64,000 bases of DNA from Geobacillus vulcani PSS1 (GTDB lineage: Bacteria > Bacillota > Bacilli > Bacillales > Anoxybacillaceae). The notes under the pieces are model-generated. The model was not told the origin of the DNA. It was given only the letters and a program-made list of their open reading frames with translations, and made no database searches. The DNA lies in assembly GCF_000733845.1 (NCBI RefSeq), contig NZ_JPOI01000001.1:186001-250000 (forward strand), in the 5' to 3' direction. Positions 21,101 through 30,270 of the stretch are shown here, piece by piece. The translations under genes were made by a program, and so were the position numbers. Position 1 is the first letter of the stretch. Each line of letters opens with the position of its first letter.

Positions 21101-21312
21101 ACGGTGAGCGGTTCAAAATAGACGGCATCGGCGTGGACGTCATCGGTCATGATCGTTGCCGGATTGTTGTTCACTAAAATGACGCGGTATCCTTCTTCTT
21201 TTAAGGCGATGCACGCCTGCGTGCCGGAATAGTCAAACTCAGCCGCTTGGCCGATGACGATCGGCCCCGACCCGATCAGGAGAATCGATTGAAGTGAGGA
21301 ATCTTTAGGCAT
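18184..21312 (-). CDS. carB: Carbamoyl-phosphate synthase large chain (arginine-specific)
   Basis: 1042 aa. Two homologous ATP-grasp halves are visible: [24 protein letters not shown] near the start and [19 protein letters not shown] near residue 543, followed by a C-terminal regulatory MGS-like domain. Makes carbamoyl phosphate from bicarbonate, ATP and ammonia delivered by CarA. Placement in an arg operon marks it as the arginine-specific enzyme; a pyrimidine one should exist elsewhere. The ATG at 21312 overlaps the carA end by 8 nt. Confidence 0.97.
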   Translation of the reverse strand: MPKDSSLQSILLIGSGPIVIGQAAEFDYSGTQACIALKEEGYRVILVNNNPATIMTDDVHADAVYFEPLTVDAVEAIIAKERPDGLLATFGGQTGLNLAFQLHEAGVLEKYGVRLLGTPIEAIQRGEDREAFRALMQELGEPVPESEIVTSVEEAVAFAEKIGFPIIIRPAYTLGGTGGGIADNMEQFIALVEKGLAESPIRQCLIERSVAGFKEIEYEVMRDQSNTCITVCNMENVDPVGIHTGDSIVVAPSQTLTDEEYQMLRSSAVKIISALGIIGGCNIQFALDPNSKQYYLIEVNPRVSRSSALASKATGYPIARIAAKLAVGYTLAELVNPVTKTTYASFEPALDYVVVKFPRLPFDKFPHADRKLGTQMKATGEVMAIDRNMERAFQKAVQSLEGKNNGLFWPELAAKTNDELKQLLVDKDDRRFFAILELLRRGVTVEDIHAWTKIDRFFLRSFERLVALEKQAAAASIDTIDEATFRFLKEKGCSDAFLAETWGVTELDVRRKRKELGIVPSYKMVDTCAAEFHSETDYYYSTYFGEDERKKASGKEKVLIIGAGPIRIGQGIEFDYSSVHSVFALQQEGYETVMINNNPETVSTDFAVADRLYFEPLTLESVLDVIEAEQIKHIIVQFGGQTAINLVKGLEEAGVPLLGVTYEIIDQLEDRDRFYQLLEELDIPHVPGLMANNAEELAAKAAEIGYPVLLRPSYVIGGRGMFIVRNEIQLAALIEQGELTYPILIDAYLDGKEAEADIVTDGTDLLLPTIIEHVEKAGVHSGDSYAWLPAQTLTDEEKAKIIDYAGRIANKLGFKGIMNIQYVIADGHVYVLEVNPRASRTVPIVSKTTGVPLAQIATKLLLGKSLVDMVDENMRKLAVMPYAVLKYPVFSTYKLPGVDPTVGPEMKSTGEGISIAATKEEAAYKAFYAYLQKKAKANEMYVIGGIDEALAAEIEAKQLVIVSELPFAEWVKRDAALAVIDLGKEEGEGPKRMAALSRQLLVFTEPETLKLFLQALAVDQLDVQPIHSWLEKKKQAEQAVIL

Positions 21313-22369
21313 AGACTTTCTCTCCCTTTGCGACGGTTTGCAAAAACTCATCGAAAATATAGCCGGTATCGTGCGGCCCCGGATGCGCCTCCGGATGGTA
21401 TTGCACCGATAAAATCGGCTTATGGCGATGGATCATCCCTTCGATGGAGCCGTCGTTGACGTTGATGAAGCGAATGGCAAACGGTGTGGCCGCCAAACTG
21501 TCCTCTTTGACAACATAGCTATGGTTTTGCGATGTCATGACGACGTTTTGTTTCACCGCGTCCCACACCGGCTGATTCGCTCCGCGATGACCGAAGCGGA
21601 GCTTTTCCGTATCCGCCCCGTACGCCAGGGCGACAAGCTGATGGCCAAGGCAGATGGCGAGCGTCGGATACCGATCGATCAGCTGGCGAATAACGGGAAG
21701 CTGATGGCGCAGCTGTTTCGGATCGCCAGGGCCGTTGGAGAGGACAAGCCCATCCGGCTTGAGCGCCTCAATCGCTTCCGGCGTCGTATCGTGCGGCACG
21801 ACCGTCACCTGGCAGCCGCGCGCAACGAGCGAGCGCAAAATCGATTTTTTATAGCCGAAATCGAGAAGCACAATATGCGGCCCTCCGTGGCCATACGTCT
21901 CCATTCTTTTCGTCGACACAGCGCGCACCGGGAACGCTGCTTCTTCACGGAAGACAGAGGGAACGGACGACAAGCTTAACTCCGCCATCATCGTCCCTTC
22001 GGTGCGGATTTCTTTGACAAGGGCGCGCGTATCGACGTGGGTGAGCAGCGGAATGTTCCAATGCCGCAAATATTCTGCCAGGCTGTATTTCGCCCCGTAA
22101 TGAAACCCTTCACGGCTCGCCTCGTAGACGATGACCGCCTCCACATGCGGGCGCTTGCTTTCAAAGTCTTCTTCATTGATGCCATAATTGCCGATGAGCG
22201 GATACGTAAAGACGATCATTTGATTTTTATACGACGGATCGGTCAGCACCTCTTGGTACCCGGTCATGCCGGTGAAAAAGACGATCTCCCCGCTCACCTT
22301 TTCCGCCAGCGGAACGGCGAGCTCGCCGCTGAACGTTTTTCCGCTGGCCAGATGCAAGTACGCTTTCAT
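21305..22369 (-). CDS. carA: Carbamoyl-phosphate synthase small chain (glutaminase)
   Basis: 354 aa. N-terminal CPSase small-chain domain, then a class I glutamine amidotransferase domain with the nucleophile in AICLGHQL and the catalytic His-Glu in QYHPEAHPGP. Supplies ammonia to CarB. The ATG at 22369 has GAGGTG 6 nt upstream; the in-frame GTG at 22378 overlaps that site. Separated by 76 nt from argD, a gap that holds a candidate ARG box. Confidence 0.96.
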   Translation of the reverse strand: MKAYLHLASGKTFSGELAVPLAEKVSGEIVFFTGMTGYQEVLTDPSYKNQMIVFTYPLIGNYGINEEDFESKRPHVEAVIVYEASREGFHYGAKYSLAEYLRHWNIPLLTHVDTRALVKEIRTEGTMMAELSLSSVPSVFREEAAFPVRAVSTKRMETYGHGGPHIVLLDFGYKKSILRSLVARGCQVTVVPHDTTPEAIEALKPDGLVLSNGPGDPKQLRHQLPVIRQLIDRYPTLAICLGHQLVALAYGADTEKLRFGHRGANQPVWDAVKQNVVMTSQNHSYVVKEDSLAATPFAIRFINVNDGSIEGMIHRHKPILSVQYHPEAHPGPHDTGYIFDEFLQTVAKGEKVYA

Positions 22370-22406
22370 TGGCGCCACCTCATCGTTTGATTTTTATAAC
22401 CGTTAG

Positions 22407-22420
22407 GGAATTTTTATGCA
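22407..22420. promoter_or_regulatory. Candidate internal ARG box between argD and carA
   Basis: On the minus strand TGCATAAAAATTCC matches TGAATWWWWATTCA at 12 of 14 positions. It suggests that AhrC/ArgR also binds inside the operon, possibly at a secondary promoter for carA. Confidence 0.5.
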
Positions 22421-22445
22421 TTAACAGGAATAAAAATGAGCCCCT

Positions 22446-23618
22446 TCAACCATCAGGTGACAACACGGCCGACGCCTCCGCGTTTTTCAACACCGCTGCC
22501 AACATGTCGACCGCTCGATCGATTTCCGCTTTCGTGACGACAAGCGGCGGCAGCAGGCGGATCACCTTCGGTCCGGCCGGCAAAACAAGCAGGCCGTTTT
22601 CATGGACCAGCGGCAAAAGCGGCCCGACGTCCATTTGGCATTCCACCCCGACCAGCAGTCCGAGCCCGCGCACGTCCGTGACGATGTCAAGCGGGGAGAG
22701 CGCCTCGTTTAACCGTCCGAGCAAGTAACTCCCCTTTTCTTGCACCTCTTGCAAAAACGCCGGATCGAACACGACCTCAAGCGTCGCCTTGGCGGCGGCC
22801 ATCGCGATCGGGTTGCCGCCAAACGTCGATCCGTGCACCCCAGGACCGAACGACTCCTTTAAAAACGCCTTGCCGATCATCGCACCCACCGGAATGCCGC
22901 TGCCAAGTCCTTTGGCGACCGTCATGATATCCGGCTCAATGCCAAAATGCTGGTAAGCAAACGGCTTCCCGGTCCGGCCGATGCCGGTTTGCACTTCGTC
23001 AATGATCAGGAGCGCGCCGTATGTTTGGCACAGCTCGGCCGCCGCTTGCAAAAACGCCGGGTCCACCGGGCGGACGCCCCCTTCGCCTTGGACGACCTCA
23101 AGCATCACCGCCGCGATCTCATCGCTCATGGCTTCTTTCAGCGCAGCCACATCATTGAACGGCAAATGGATAAATTCCGGAAGGAGCGGTCCGAATCCGC
23201 TATGCACTTTCTCCTGCCCGGTCGCCGCCATCGTCGCAAACGTCCGGCCGTGAAACGATTGCTGGAACGTAATCACTTTGTGCCTTCCCGTATGTTTGCG
23301 CGCCAGCTTTAACGCCGCTTCGTTTGCCTCGGCCCCGCTGTTGCAGAAAAAGACGCAATCTCCGGCGCTATGGGCGACAAGCAAGGAAGCGACTTCTTCC
23401 TGAATCGGGATCGTAAACAGATTCGATACGTGCCAATATTGGTTGAGCTGTTGTTCAATCGCCTTTTGGACGTGCGGATGACGATGGCCGAGGTTGCAAA
23501 CAGCAATGCCGGAAACGAAATCGAGATATCGTTTTCCGTTGACATCGGTCACCACCGTGCCTTCCGCCGATTGCACAGCAATCTTCCAGCGGTTGTATGT
23601 CGGAAACAGCGCGCTCAT
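22446..23618 (-). CDS. argD: Acetylornithine aminotransferase
   Basis: PLP-dependent class III aminotransferase making N-acetylornithine, 390 aa. It has [14 protein letters not shown], the [15 protein letters not shown] segment and the lysine motif [11 protein letters not shown] that should bind PLP. The ATG at 23618 overlaps the argB stop (ATGA); the longer frame to 23669 is not needed. Confidence 0.96.
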   Translation of the reverse strand: MSALFPTYNRWKIAVQSAEGTVVTDVNGKRYLDFVSGIAVCNLGHRHPHVQKAIEQQLNQYWHVSNLFTIPIQEEVASLLVAHSAGDCVFFCNSGAEANEAALKLARKHTGRHKVITFQQSFHGRTFATMAATGQEKVHSGFGPLLPEFIHLPFNDVAALKEAMSDEIAAVMLEVVQGEGGVRPVDPAFLQAAAELCQTYGALLIIDEVQTGIGRTGKPFAYQHFGIEPDIMTVAKGLGSGIPVGAMIGKAFLKESFGPGVHGSTFGGNPIAMAAAKATLEVVFDPAFLQEVQEKGSYLLGRLNEALSPLDIVTDVRGLGLLVGVECQMDVGPLLPLVHENGLLVLPAGPKVIRLLPPLVVTKAEIDRAVDMLAAVLKNAEASAVLSPDG

Positions 23619-24400
23619 GATGAGTAGACCCCCACTTCGTTTTCTTTTCGAATCGTTGTCCCGTGCCATCTTCCTTGCTCATAAAACGGCGTTTTGCCGC
23701 TGACGATCACCACTTCCGGCAGCGCATCGGACAAGGCGGAGAGCGCTGCTTTCACTTTCGGGATCATCCCGCCGGTGATGACGCCGGCTTCGAGCAACTG
23801 CTCGACCATCTCCGCTGTCGCTTCCTCGACGAGCGCGCCGTCTTGCAAAATGCCAGGCACGTTCGTCACAAAGGCGAGCTGGCTCGCGCCGATGGCTGCT
23901 GCCACCGCCCCGGCCGCCGTGTCGGCGTTAATGTTGTACGTTTGCCCGCTTTGGTCGATGCCAAGCGGGGAAATAACCGGGATGTAGCCCGCTTCAAGCA
24001 GCGTGCGCAAAAGACGGGAACGAACCGTTTTCACCCGGCCGACATAGCCAAGTTGATTCAAGTCAATCGGTTCCGCTTCGAGCAGCCCTCCGTCCACGCC
24101 CGAAACGCCGACAGCCGGCAAGCCGCGCTGGGTGAGCATGGCGACGAGCTGTTTGTTCACTTGGCCCGAGAGCACCATTTCTACAACGGCAAGCACGTCT
24201 TTGGTTGTTTTCCGCAAGCCGTTGACAAACTCGCTCGGCACCGCCAGTTTTTTCAACATTCGCCCGATTTCCGGGCCGCCGCCGTGGACGATGACGACAT
24301 TCATCCCTTGTTCGCGCATCGTTTTCACGCTGGCAAAAAAGGCGGGAGACAGCTCATCAAGCACGCTGCCGCCGCATTTGATCACGACCGTGTTCCCCAT
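23615..24400 (-). CDS. argB: Acetylglutamate kinase
   Basis: Phosphorylates N-acetylglutamate, 261 aa. Amino-acid kinase signature [10 protein letters not shown] at the N-terminus, [14 protein letters not shown] (~35-48) and [17 protein letters not shown] (~156-172). The short N-terminus (no regulatory extension) is typical of enzymes working with a bifunctional ArgJ. The ATG follows GGGGAGAG; 12 nt after argJ. Confidence 0.96.
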   Translation of the reverse strand: MGNTVVIKCGGSVLDELSPAFFASVKTMREQGMNVVIVHGGGPEIGRMLKKLAVPSEFVNGLRKTTKDVLAVVEMVLSGQVNKQLVAMLTQRGLPAVGVSGVDGGLLEAEPIDLNQLGYVGRVKTVRSRLLRTLLEAGYIPVISPLGIDQSGQTYNINADTAAGAVAAAIGASQLAFVTNVPGILQDGALVEEATAEMVEQLLEAGVITGGMIPKVKAALSALSDALPEVVIVSGKTPFYEQGRWHGTTIRKENEVGVYSS

Positions 24401-24412
24401 TTCTCTCTCCCC

Positions 24413-25645
24413 TTATGTCCGGTAGCTGGCGTTAATTTTCACGTAATCGTACGTCAAGTCGCAGCCCCAAGCGATCCCAACGCCATCGCCGATATGAAGA
24501 TCGACGTCAATGACGATCATTTCATTTTGCAAGTAGGCGGCCGCTTCCTCTTCGGAAAACGGCTGCGGCTCGCTCCCTTTCAACATTACGATCGGCCCGA
24601 TGGCGACATCGACGTTGTCGGGGTTCACGTCGGCATCCGCATAGCCGATCGCGCCGATGATTCGCCCCCAGTTGGCGTCCGCGCCGTAAACGGCCGTTTT
24701 CACCAAGTTGGAGCCGACGATTTGCTTGGCGATTTTTTTCGCTTCGGCATCCGTTTTCGCGCCGCGCACGCGCACTTCAATAAGCTTTGTCGCTCCCTCG
24801 CCGTCTCTCGCGATTTGTTTGGCCAAGTCCTCGCACGTTTTTCGCAGCGCTTCGTAAAAGTTCCCCCAATCCGGATGATCGGGCGTCAGCTCGTGATTCC
24901 CAGCCAAGCCGCTTGCCATGACGATGACCATATCGTTCGTCGACGTATCGCCGTCGACCGTAATTTGGTTAAACGAAACGTCCGTAGCCGCTCGCAGCGC
25001 CGCCTGCAGCACCGGCGGCGAAATATTGGCATCGGTCGTAATGAACGCAAGCATTGTCGCCATGTTCGGGTGAATCATCCCCGACCCTTTCGCCGCCCCG
25101 CCGATCGTCACCGTTTTGCCGTCCACCGTCGTTTGGTAACAAGCGCGCTTCATCACCGTATCGGTCGTTAAAATGGCGGTTTGAAACGCTTCGGCATCCG
25201 CCATCGCCGCTCCCGGGACAAGCGTTTCGATGCCGGCGCGGATTTTTTCCATCGGCAAATATTCCCCGATCACGCCCGTTGAAGCGACGGCCACATGATG
25301 CGGCGCGAAGCCGAATTGTTTCGCGCACAGGTCGCGCATTTCATACGCGTCGCGAAGCCCTCGCGCACCGGTGCAGGCGTTCGCGCAGGCGCTGTTGACG
25401 ATGACCGCCTGCAATGTTTGCTCGACCGCAAGGCTTTCCTGCGTCACTTTCAGCGGCGCGGCCTGAAAATGGCTTTGGGTATACACAGCGGCGGCCGAAG
25501 CTGGCACGTCGCAGATAATGACTCCTAAATCGTTTTTCGAATAACGCAGCCCGGCTTGCACTCCGGCCGCTTGAAACCCTTTCGGCGTGACGATCGTTCC
25601 ATCGGCAAGCGCCGTCACTTGCGCCGTTTGTTTCGTCATTGTCAT
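24413..25645 (-). CDS. argJ: Bifunctional ornithine acetyltransferase / N-acetylglutamate synthase
   Basis: 410 aa. The autoproteolysis site Ala-Thr is visible in GMIHPNMATMLAF (cleavage before Thr), producing alpha and beta chains, and the substrate loop QITVDGDTSTND follows. Recycles the acetyl group from N-acetylornithine to glutamate. I start at the ATG 25645 (MTMTKQTAQ), 8 nt after GGAAGGGG; another ATG lies two codons on. Lies 16 nt after argC. Confidence 0.95.
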   Translation of the reverse strand: MTMTKQTAQVTALADGTIVTPKGFQAAGVQAGLRYSKNDLGVIICDVPASAAAVYTQSHFQAAPLKVTQESLAVEQTLQAVIVNSACANACTGARGLRDAYEMRDLCAKQFGFAPHHVAVASTGVIGEYLPMEKIRAGIETLVPGAAMADAEAFQTAILTTDTVMKRACYQTTVDGKTVTIGGAAKGSGMIHPNMATMLAFITTDANISPPVLQAALRAATDVSFNQITVDGDTSTNDMVIVMASGLAGNHELTPDHPDWGNFYEALRKTCEDLAKQIARDGEGATKLIEVRVRGAKTDAEAKKIAKQIVGSNLVKTAVYGADANWGRIIGAIGYADADVNPDNVDVAIGPIVMLKGSEPQPFSEEEAAAYLQNEMIVIDVDLHIGDGVGIAWGCDLTYDYVKINASYRT

Positions 25646-25661
25646 CGTTCGTTCCCCTTCC

Positions 25662-26696
25662 TTACGGATAGATCGGCAAGGATGGGAGGCCCGCCGCCTC
25701 ATCCCATCCCATCATCAAATTGAAGTTTTGGACCGCCTGCCCGGCAGCCCCTTTCATCAAGTTATCGATCACCGCCACGACCGTCACCCGTCCCGTCCGC
25801 TCATCATAGGCGAGGCCGATGTCGCAATAGTTCGAGCCGTACACTTCTTTCGTTGCCGGAAACTGCCCCGGCTTGCGGATGCGGACAAACGGCGAATCTT
25901 CGTAACTTGTTTTATATAAATCTAGTAAATCGCTAAGGGAAAGCGGCTGTTTCGCCTTCGCGTACATCGTCGCCATAATGCCTCTTGTCATCGGGATCAA
26001 GTGGGTGCTGAACGTGATCGGCTCCACCGCCTCGTTCCATGTTCCGAGCATTTGTTCAATTTCCGGAATGTGCTGATGGGCATTCACTTTATAAATTTTC
26101 ACGTTTTCGTTGACTTCGGAAAAATGCGTCCCGAGCCCTGCTTTCCGTCCCGCGCCCGACACGCCCGACTTCGCATCAACGATGATCGAGTCTTCGCTGA
26201 CCCATCCTTCTCTGACAAGCGGAGCCAGGCCAAGCAACGTCGCCGTCGGATAGCAGCCCGGGTTGGATAAAAGCTCGGCCTCGCGGATCGCTTCCCGGTT
26301 CCACTCGGTCAATCCGTACACCGCCCGCTCCAAATACGCAGCCGGCGCCGCCTCGCGCCCGTACCATTGTGCGTACAGCGCGCCGTCTTTCAAACGGAAA
26401 TCGCCCGATAAGTCAATCACTTTCACTCCGCGGTCGACAAGCGCCGGCGCCCACTCCCCCGACACCCCGGGCGGCGTGGCGAAAAAGACCGCGTCATACT
26501 TGGCGAGCGCCTCGATGTCCAGTTTATGCAACACCACATCATCGATATCACCGATGTGCGGGAAACTCTCCGATAAATGAATCCCATCTTGCGACGACGA
26601 ATAGACGTCACAGCGGTCAACGTGCGGATGCCCATGCAACAAGCGAAACAGCTCCGCGCCGCTGTATCCCGTCGCCCCGATGATTGCCACTTTCAT
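25662..26696 (-). CDS. argC: N-acetyl-gamma-glutamyl-phosphate reductase
   Basis: NADPH-dependent reductase of arginine synthesis, 344 aa. Rossmann motif VAIIGATGYSGAEL at the N-terminus, and the catalytic Cys in LLSNPGCYPTATLLGL. The ATG at 26696 follows GAGGGGG. First gene of argCJBD-carAB-argF; tandem ARG boxes overlap its promoter. Confidence 0.96.
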   Translation of the reverse strand: MKVAIIGATGYSGAELFRLLHGHPHVDRCDVYSSSQDGIHLSESFPHIGDIDDVVLHKLDIEALAKYDAVFFATPPGVSGEWAPALVDRGVKVIDLSGDFRLKDGALYAQWYGREAAPAAYLERAVYGLTEWNREAIREAELLSNPGCYPTATLLGLAPLVREGWVSEDSIIVDAKSGVSGAGRKAGLGTHFSEVNENVKIYKVNAHQHIPEIEQMLGTWNEAVEPITFSTHLIPMTRGIMATMYAKAKQPLSLSDLLDLYKTSYEDSPFVRIRKPGQFPATKEVYGSNYCDIGLAYDERTGRVTVVAVIDNLMKGAAGQAVQNFNLMMGWDEAAGLPSLPIYP

Positions 26697-26732
26697 GACG
26701 TTCCCCCTCACCCGTGTGCCTCATGTAGTACC

Positions 26733-26780
26733 CATTATAATACTGTATAAAAATAAAATCAAATGTATATTTAATAATTT
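26733..26780 (-). promoter_or_regulatory. arg operon promoter with tandem ARG boxes
   Basis: On the minus strand, -35 TTGATT and -10 TATAAT lie 17 bp apart within 26733-26763. Two ARG-box-like sequences overlap the -35 region and flank it, TGTATAAAAATAAA (26744-26757) and TGTATATTTAATAA (26764-26777). Each matches 11 of 14 consensus positions, and they start 20 bp apart, about two helical turns, as expected for an AhrC/ArgR hexamer. Confidence 0.75.
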
Positions 26781-26952
26781 TTGAGGAATTTTTTTCTTTC
26801 TCATTCACCTCCCGACGGAGCGGCCAAACCTGCTCTGACTGCACTGATGGAATCCATTCTTTTATCCATCCCCCATTGACTCCAGCGTACAGACGATCAC
26901 GAAACATTCACCCAATGTTCAACAAGTTTTCAATCTTTCCACTATCCTTATA

Positions 26953-26980
26953 TTGACTTCCCTCTTTTTTCCTGTACACT
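26953..26980 (+). promoter_or_regulatory. fnr promoter
   Basis: -35 TTGACT (26953-26958) and -10 TACACT (26975-26980) with 16 bp spacing, 39 nt upstream of the start codon. I see no FNR box here. Confidence 0.55.
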
Positions 26981-27018
26981 GTTATATAGCGACACATTCT
27001 ACGCAAGGTTGTGATCCG

Positions 27019-27705
27019 ATGAACGAGGTTGAATCTCGTGAATGGCAGAAATGGCTTACATCACTTGGACATGATCTTCGCCTTGAGAAGGGAACGTACT
27101 TGTTTCAAGAAGGGGAAAAGGCAGACGAGATTTACTATATTCAATCGGGGAAAATCCAAATCAGCAAAATGGACATGGACGGACGAGAGCTCACGCTGCG
27201 CATTTGCAACGAGGGCGATTTGATCGGCGAGCTGACGCTCTTTTGCCCCGGTGCCCGCTACATGTTGACGGCGAAAGTGTTGGAAGATGGCGTCGTTTCC
27301 GCCATTAAGCGCGAGACGCTCGAACAAGAGCTCGCCAACAACCCGAAGCTGGCCATCGAGTTCATGAAATGGATGAGCCTCCATTTCCGCAAAACACAAA
27401 CGAAATTCCGCGATTTGATTTTGCATGGCAAAAAAGGGGCGCTCTATTCCACGCTCATCCGCCTTTGCAACAGCTATGGCGTGATGAAAGAAGACGGCAT
27501 TTTGATCGACCTGCCTCTTACAAACCAAGAGCTTGCCAACTTTTGCGGCACCGCCCGCGAAGTCGTCAACCGCATGCTCGGCGACTTGCGGAAAAAAGGC
27601 GTCATCTCCGTGCAAAAAGGAAAAATTCGCGTCCACCATTTGCAATACTTGCGCGATGAGATCGCCTGCGAAGGCTGCCCGCCCGAGCTGTGCAGCATTG
27701 ACTGA
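27019..27705 (+). CDS. fnr: Anaerobic regulator Fnr (Crp/Fnr family, Bacillus type)
   Basis: 228 aa. N-terminal cyclic-nucleotide-binding-like sensor fold, dimer helix, and C-terminal winged helix with recognition segment TNQELANFCGTAREVVNRMLGDL. The last residues hold Cys217, Cys220 and Cys225 (CEGCPPELC). This C-x2-C-x4-C spacing is that of B. subtilis Fnr, whose C-terminal cysteines bind a 4Fe-4S cluster, unlike the N-terminal cluster of E. coli FNR. It is expected to activate genes at low oxygen through TGTGA-N6-TCACA sites, several of which occur at 44-47 kb. ArcR is the main alternative, but it lacks this cluster. Confidence 0.85.
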   Translation: MNEVESREWQKWLTSLGHDLRLEKGTYLFQEGEKADEIYYIQSGKIQISKMDMDGRELTLRICNEGDLIGELTLFCPGARYMLTAKVLEDGVVSAIKRETLEQELANNPKLAIEFMKWMSLHFRKTQTKFRDLILHGKKGALYSTLIRLCNSYGVMKEDGILIDLPLTNQELANFCGTAREVVNRMLGDLRKKGVISVQKGKIRVHHLQYLRDEIACEGCPPELCSID

Positions 27706-27716
27706 CAGTCGGGTGC

Positions 27717-27780
27717 GGCAAAAAAAGAAGGGGCTGACCTCCAAAGATCGTCTTACGCCCTTTGGAGACAGCCTCTTGAA
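27717..27780 (-). terminator. Hairpin after the RHS remnant / fnr
   Basis: AGGGGCTGACCTCCAAAG pairs with CTTTGGAGACAGCCTCTT. The minus strand continues with TTCTTTTTTTGCC, so it best terminates the leftward RHS-like gene, but it also follows fnr. Confidence 0.65.
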
Positions 27781-27787
27781 ACTTAAA

Positions 27788-28041
27788 TCATGGTTGTCTT
27801 CTCCAAACAATTTCTATCTCCTCCGCCGCTTTTTCTTGTCTCAGGTTGTTTTTGGCTTGCAAAAAATAGCGCCGGCCGTCTTCATCGTATTGGTACATCA
27901 CAAACGACGCGCTTTCGCCTTTTCAGGTGATCGCGACAAGCGGATCGGCGGCGCTCCGTTCATACCGATACTGGCCGTCTTGGAAGCGGTTGCCGTTCGC
28001 ATCGTACGTGATCGTTTCATCGCCTTTATATATCTAAAAAA
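27788..28041 (-). pseudogene. RHS/YD-repeat protein, C-terminal remnant
   Basis: The minus strand reads GDETITYDANGNRFQDGQY, then RYERSAADPLVAIT, a TGA stop, KGESASFVMYQYDEDGRRYF and a tail ending RRQP. This is the conserved YD-repeat core of RHS/WapA-type secreted proteins. The TGA is in frame, so a single base change (from CGA or TGG) explains it. Nothing coding precedes it at 28.05 kb. The N-terminal part of a gene of this type survives at 39.07-39.45 kb on the same strand. Confidence 0.75.
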
Positions 28042-28217
28042 TTTCTGATTATACTTCGATTTAATTTTCATACTCCCAAATAGCGTAACGACTAATAACT
28101 AAAGCTGTTTCGCCCCAAGTTTTTCTTGAACCCGAGTTCGACAGTTTTGAGGTCATTTTAGGCAAATGAAAATAATGGCCAAAATGCTGTTATATCAAGG
28201 GTTTCGTGATGCGGATC

Positions 28218-28356
28218 CTAGGAGGCTGGTGATTTAATCGTGGATACCGCTTTGCAATATCATTTCTCAACTAGAAAAACCTTGTTGCATCGGTCCTGCT
28301 TTTCACGCGTTCCCCCATTGATGAAGGGAATCAGCGGTTTTTCACCAGCCTTCTAG
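28218..28356 (-). repeat. CTAG-type MITE copy (139 bp)
   Basis: Opposite orientation to the 17 kb copy. Ends CTAGGAGGCTGGTGATTTA and TTTTTCACCAGCCTTCTAG, both termini starting with CTAG. The internal TTCTCAACTAGAAAAACC is the reverse of the shared core. Non-coding. Confidence 0.75.
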
Positions 28357-28377
28357 ATACACGCCCAACGTATGCCC

Positions 28378-28420
28378 AAATGCCTCTCGTCCCTTTGGTA
28401 TCAAGGGATGAGAGGCATTT
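28378..28420. terminator. Long stem-loop
   Basis: AAATGCCTCTC-TCCCTT pairs with AAGGGA-GAGAGGCATTT around a short loop with one mismatch. T-runs are short, so this may be either a terminator or the end structure of a mobile element. Confidence 0.5.
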
Positions 28421-28462
28421 TGTTTGCCTAGTCACTGTCGAACTCGGGGTAAAGAAGATGAA

Positions 28463-28919
28463 CGGAGGGCAAAAGGTGAAAAAATCGAGTCATATGACCG
28501 GAATCGAGTAAGGTATGAGCTTAGACTGAAGAATGAACACTTGAACGGAATGACAAGAGACGATAAAGGGGCAGGCAGACCGAAGAAACTAAAGACTTAC
28601 TTTTCAAATGCCTTATCTAAGCAATATTTGACAAAACATGTTTTACCAATTGTCCACAAAGGTGATTACTACAAGATTACCGAAGCGGAAAAGCTCATAG
28701 ACAATAGTTCTTTTTCAAAACTGAAAAAGGTAAGGCTTCGTTCATTCCTCGTAGCTATCTCCAAAGGCAGTATTGACACCCCCATTAAAAAAGGCCATGT
28801 CTAAACCCATTTTTCAGCAATACATTCATGAACTTGAAAGTATCGGAATAAATCCAATCCTCATCCCGAAAAGCCGCTCTGACTTCCCTAATTGTTTAAA
28901 AAATCCATTTACCATTTGA
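28463..28919 (+). pseudogene. Plasmid/ICE-type replication initiator-like remnant
   Basis: AT-rich and unlike the flanking core genes. One frame (to 28804) reads ESYDRNRVRYELRLKNEHLN, then an alpha-helical Lys-rich stretch. It continues after a frame change with MSKPIFQQYIHELESIGINP (28797-28919). Charged RYELRLKN segments occur in Rep_trans-type initiators of plasmids and ICEs. Family assignment is weak; that it is broken is clear from the frame change and the missing start. Confidence 0.4.
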
Positions 28920-29111
28920 TCGCTTTTCAAACACTGTTGTCCTTGCACAACTAAAAAATAGCTGGGAAGACAAGGGGGCTAGTTATTGGCTACCCCCTCC
29001 TCGCTAGATTTGTGATGAAGTGTGCTAAATCAACGATTACCATTTCCTATTGTCAAAAAATTAAAAATTTCTTAAAATAGGTGGGAATTTACGGAAATTA
29101 ACTCATTTATT

Positions 29112-29636
29112 TTATGAATTTAAAGGGTCAACTTTTTGTTGTTTATTTTTTCTTCTTTTATCCCACGGCTTAATAACGGAAATAAAAATGGCAAAAATAA
29201 CTGCCAGCATTATTAATAAAGTGGAAATAACCAATACCTGACTATTCGATAAAAAAGCTGAATTCTCCAGCACCGACGGTTCGCCCGTTTTTAACATCAC
29301 TAATTGTTTGTCAATTAGGTTTCTCATAAATGTACCGCCAATGATGGCAATCACAATATTGATGAAAAGTTTAACTTTTATCCAAGTATGCTTTAACCCC
29401 CAATTTGTCATTTTTGCCATCATTAAACCAGTAATTAGGGTTAATATGTTGGGAATGGCGACAAATAATACATCAATTAGCTTGATGGAATGCCAAATGG
29501 AGTACATGGTGTTAATTGATTGGCTTTTAACCATCATAAGGAAAATCATACTAAAACCAGAACCTACCCATATTGACGGGAATAAAATATGAAAACTTTT
29601 TAACCATTTACGTTGAGTAACTCCCATTTTTCCCAT
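29112..29636 (-). CDS. Four-helix membrane protein (DUF2269/CopD-like)
   Basis: 174 aa with hydrophobic helices at about 15-37, 52-74, 88-104 and 135-158. The N-terminus WLKSFHILFPSIWVGSGFSM carries the His and Trp-x-Gly pattern seen in DUF2269-type integral membrane proteins. The C-terminus is basic (KRRKNKQQK). Third gene of a leftward AT-rich operon with the ICMT-like and MarR genes. Function unknown. Confidence 0.6.
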   Translation of the reverse strand: MGKMGVTQRKWLKSFHILFPSIWVGSGFSMIFLMMVKSQSINTMYSIWHSIKLIDVLFVAIPNILTLITGLMMAKMTNWGLKHTWIKVKLFINIVIAIIGGTFMRNLIDKQLVMLKTGEPSVLENSAFLSNSQVLVISTLLIMLAVIFAIFISVIKPWDKRRKNKQQKVDPLNS

Positions 29637-29671
29637 ATTATTGTCTTCTCCTTTTTAAAATTCGAATCCCT

Positions 29672-30250
29672 TTATAATAAAAATGGTATTAAAGTTTTTA
29701 CCCGTTTCTTGTATTCCGGATACTCCTTTGGAAATTGTTCGATAAGAAGTTTTTCTTCTTTTTTTGCTTTAAAATAAAGCCCAACAGAACATAAAATTGC
29801 GACGATGAAGCCCTCAAGCCCAGTTAATACAATAGCCGATCCGAAAAGAGTAAAAACAACCCCAGTGTATATAGGGTGACGGACGATGCTATAAGGCCCT
29901 TCTTGGATGAGTTGATGACCTTTTTGGATTACAACGTTTCCGCTCCAGTTTCTACCTAAAATTCTTCTTGCCCATATGGCAATAAATACGCCGAATACTG
30001 ATAATAAGGTTCCTAATATGCCTGTTATCAGGGAAGCCGGAAACAATCTATTTCCGACCCACCCCCAACCAAACCACGGTACGAACAATGCGATAGGAAG
30101 ACCCGCAAGTTTTAAAAACCCCACAAGTTCATTTGTATTTTGAATGTTATTTTTGCTTTGCTTATTGGCAGCAATAATCCAATAGCCAAAGAGTGACAAC
30201 CAACAAACCAATTGTAGTATAGTAAACAAATTGAATTTATCAAAAAACAT
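29672..30250 (-). CDS. Isoprenylcysteine carboxyl methyltransferase-family membrane protein
   Basis: 192 aa, about five membrane segments. The motif GHQLIQEGPYSIVRHPIYTG followed by the hydrophobic VVFTLFGSAIVL, and the C-terminal EEKLLIEQFPKEYPEYKKRV, are the SAM-binding signature of the ICMT/PEMT family. Bacterial members methylate small or lipid substrates, here unknown. It lies 20 nt after the MarR gene, so the regulator probably controls it. Confidence 0.8.
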   Translation of the reverse strand: MFFDKFNLFTILQLVCWLSLFGYWIIAANKQSKNNIQNTNELVGFLKLAGLPIALFVPWFGWGWVGNRLFPASLITGILGTLLSVFGVFIAIWARRILGRNWSGNVVIQKGHQLIQEGPYSIVRHPIYTGVVFTLFGSAIVLTGLEGFIVAILCSVGLYFKAKKEEKLLIEQFPKEYPEYKKRVKTLIPFLL

Positions 30251-30270
30251 TTTAAGCTCCCCTTTGCTTT

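Larger units (their letters stand above)
28131..28448. repeat. 15 bp inverted repeats bracketing a 300 bp non-coding block
   Basis: CCCGAGTTCGACAGT (28131-28145) is the exact reverse complement of ACTGTCGAACTCGGG (28434-28448). Between them lie the MITE copy at 28218 and a long stem-loop at 28378-28420. It may be the shell of an insertion sequence or an older non-autonomous element. Confidence 0.5.
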
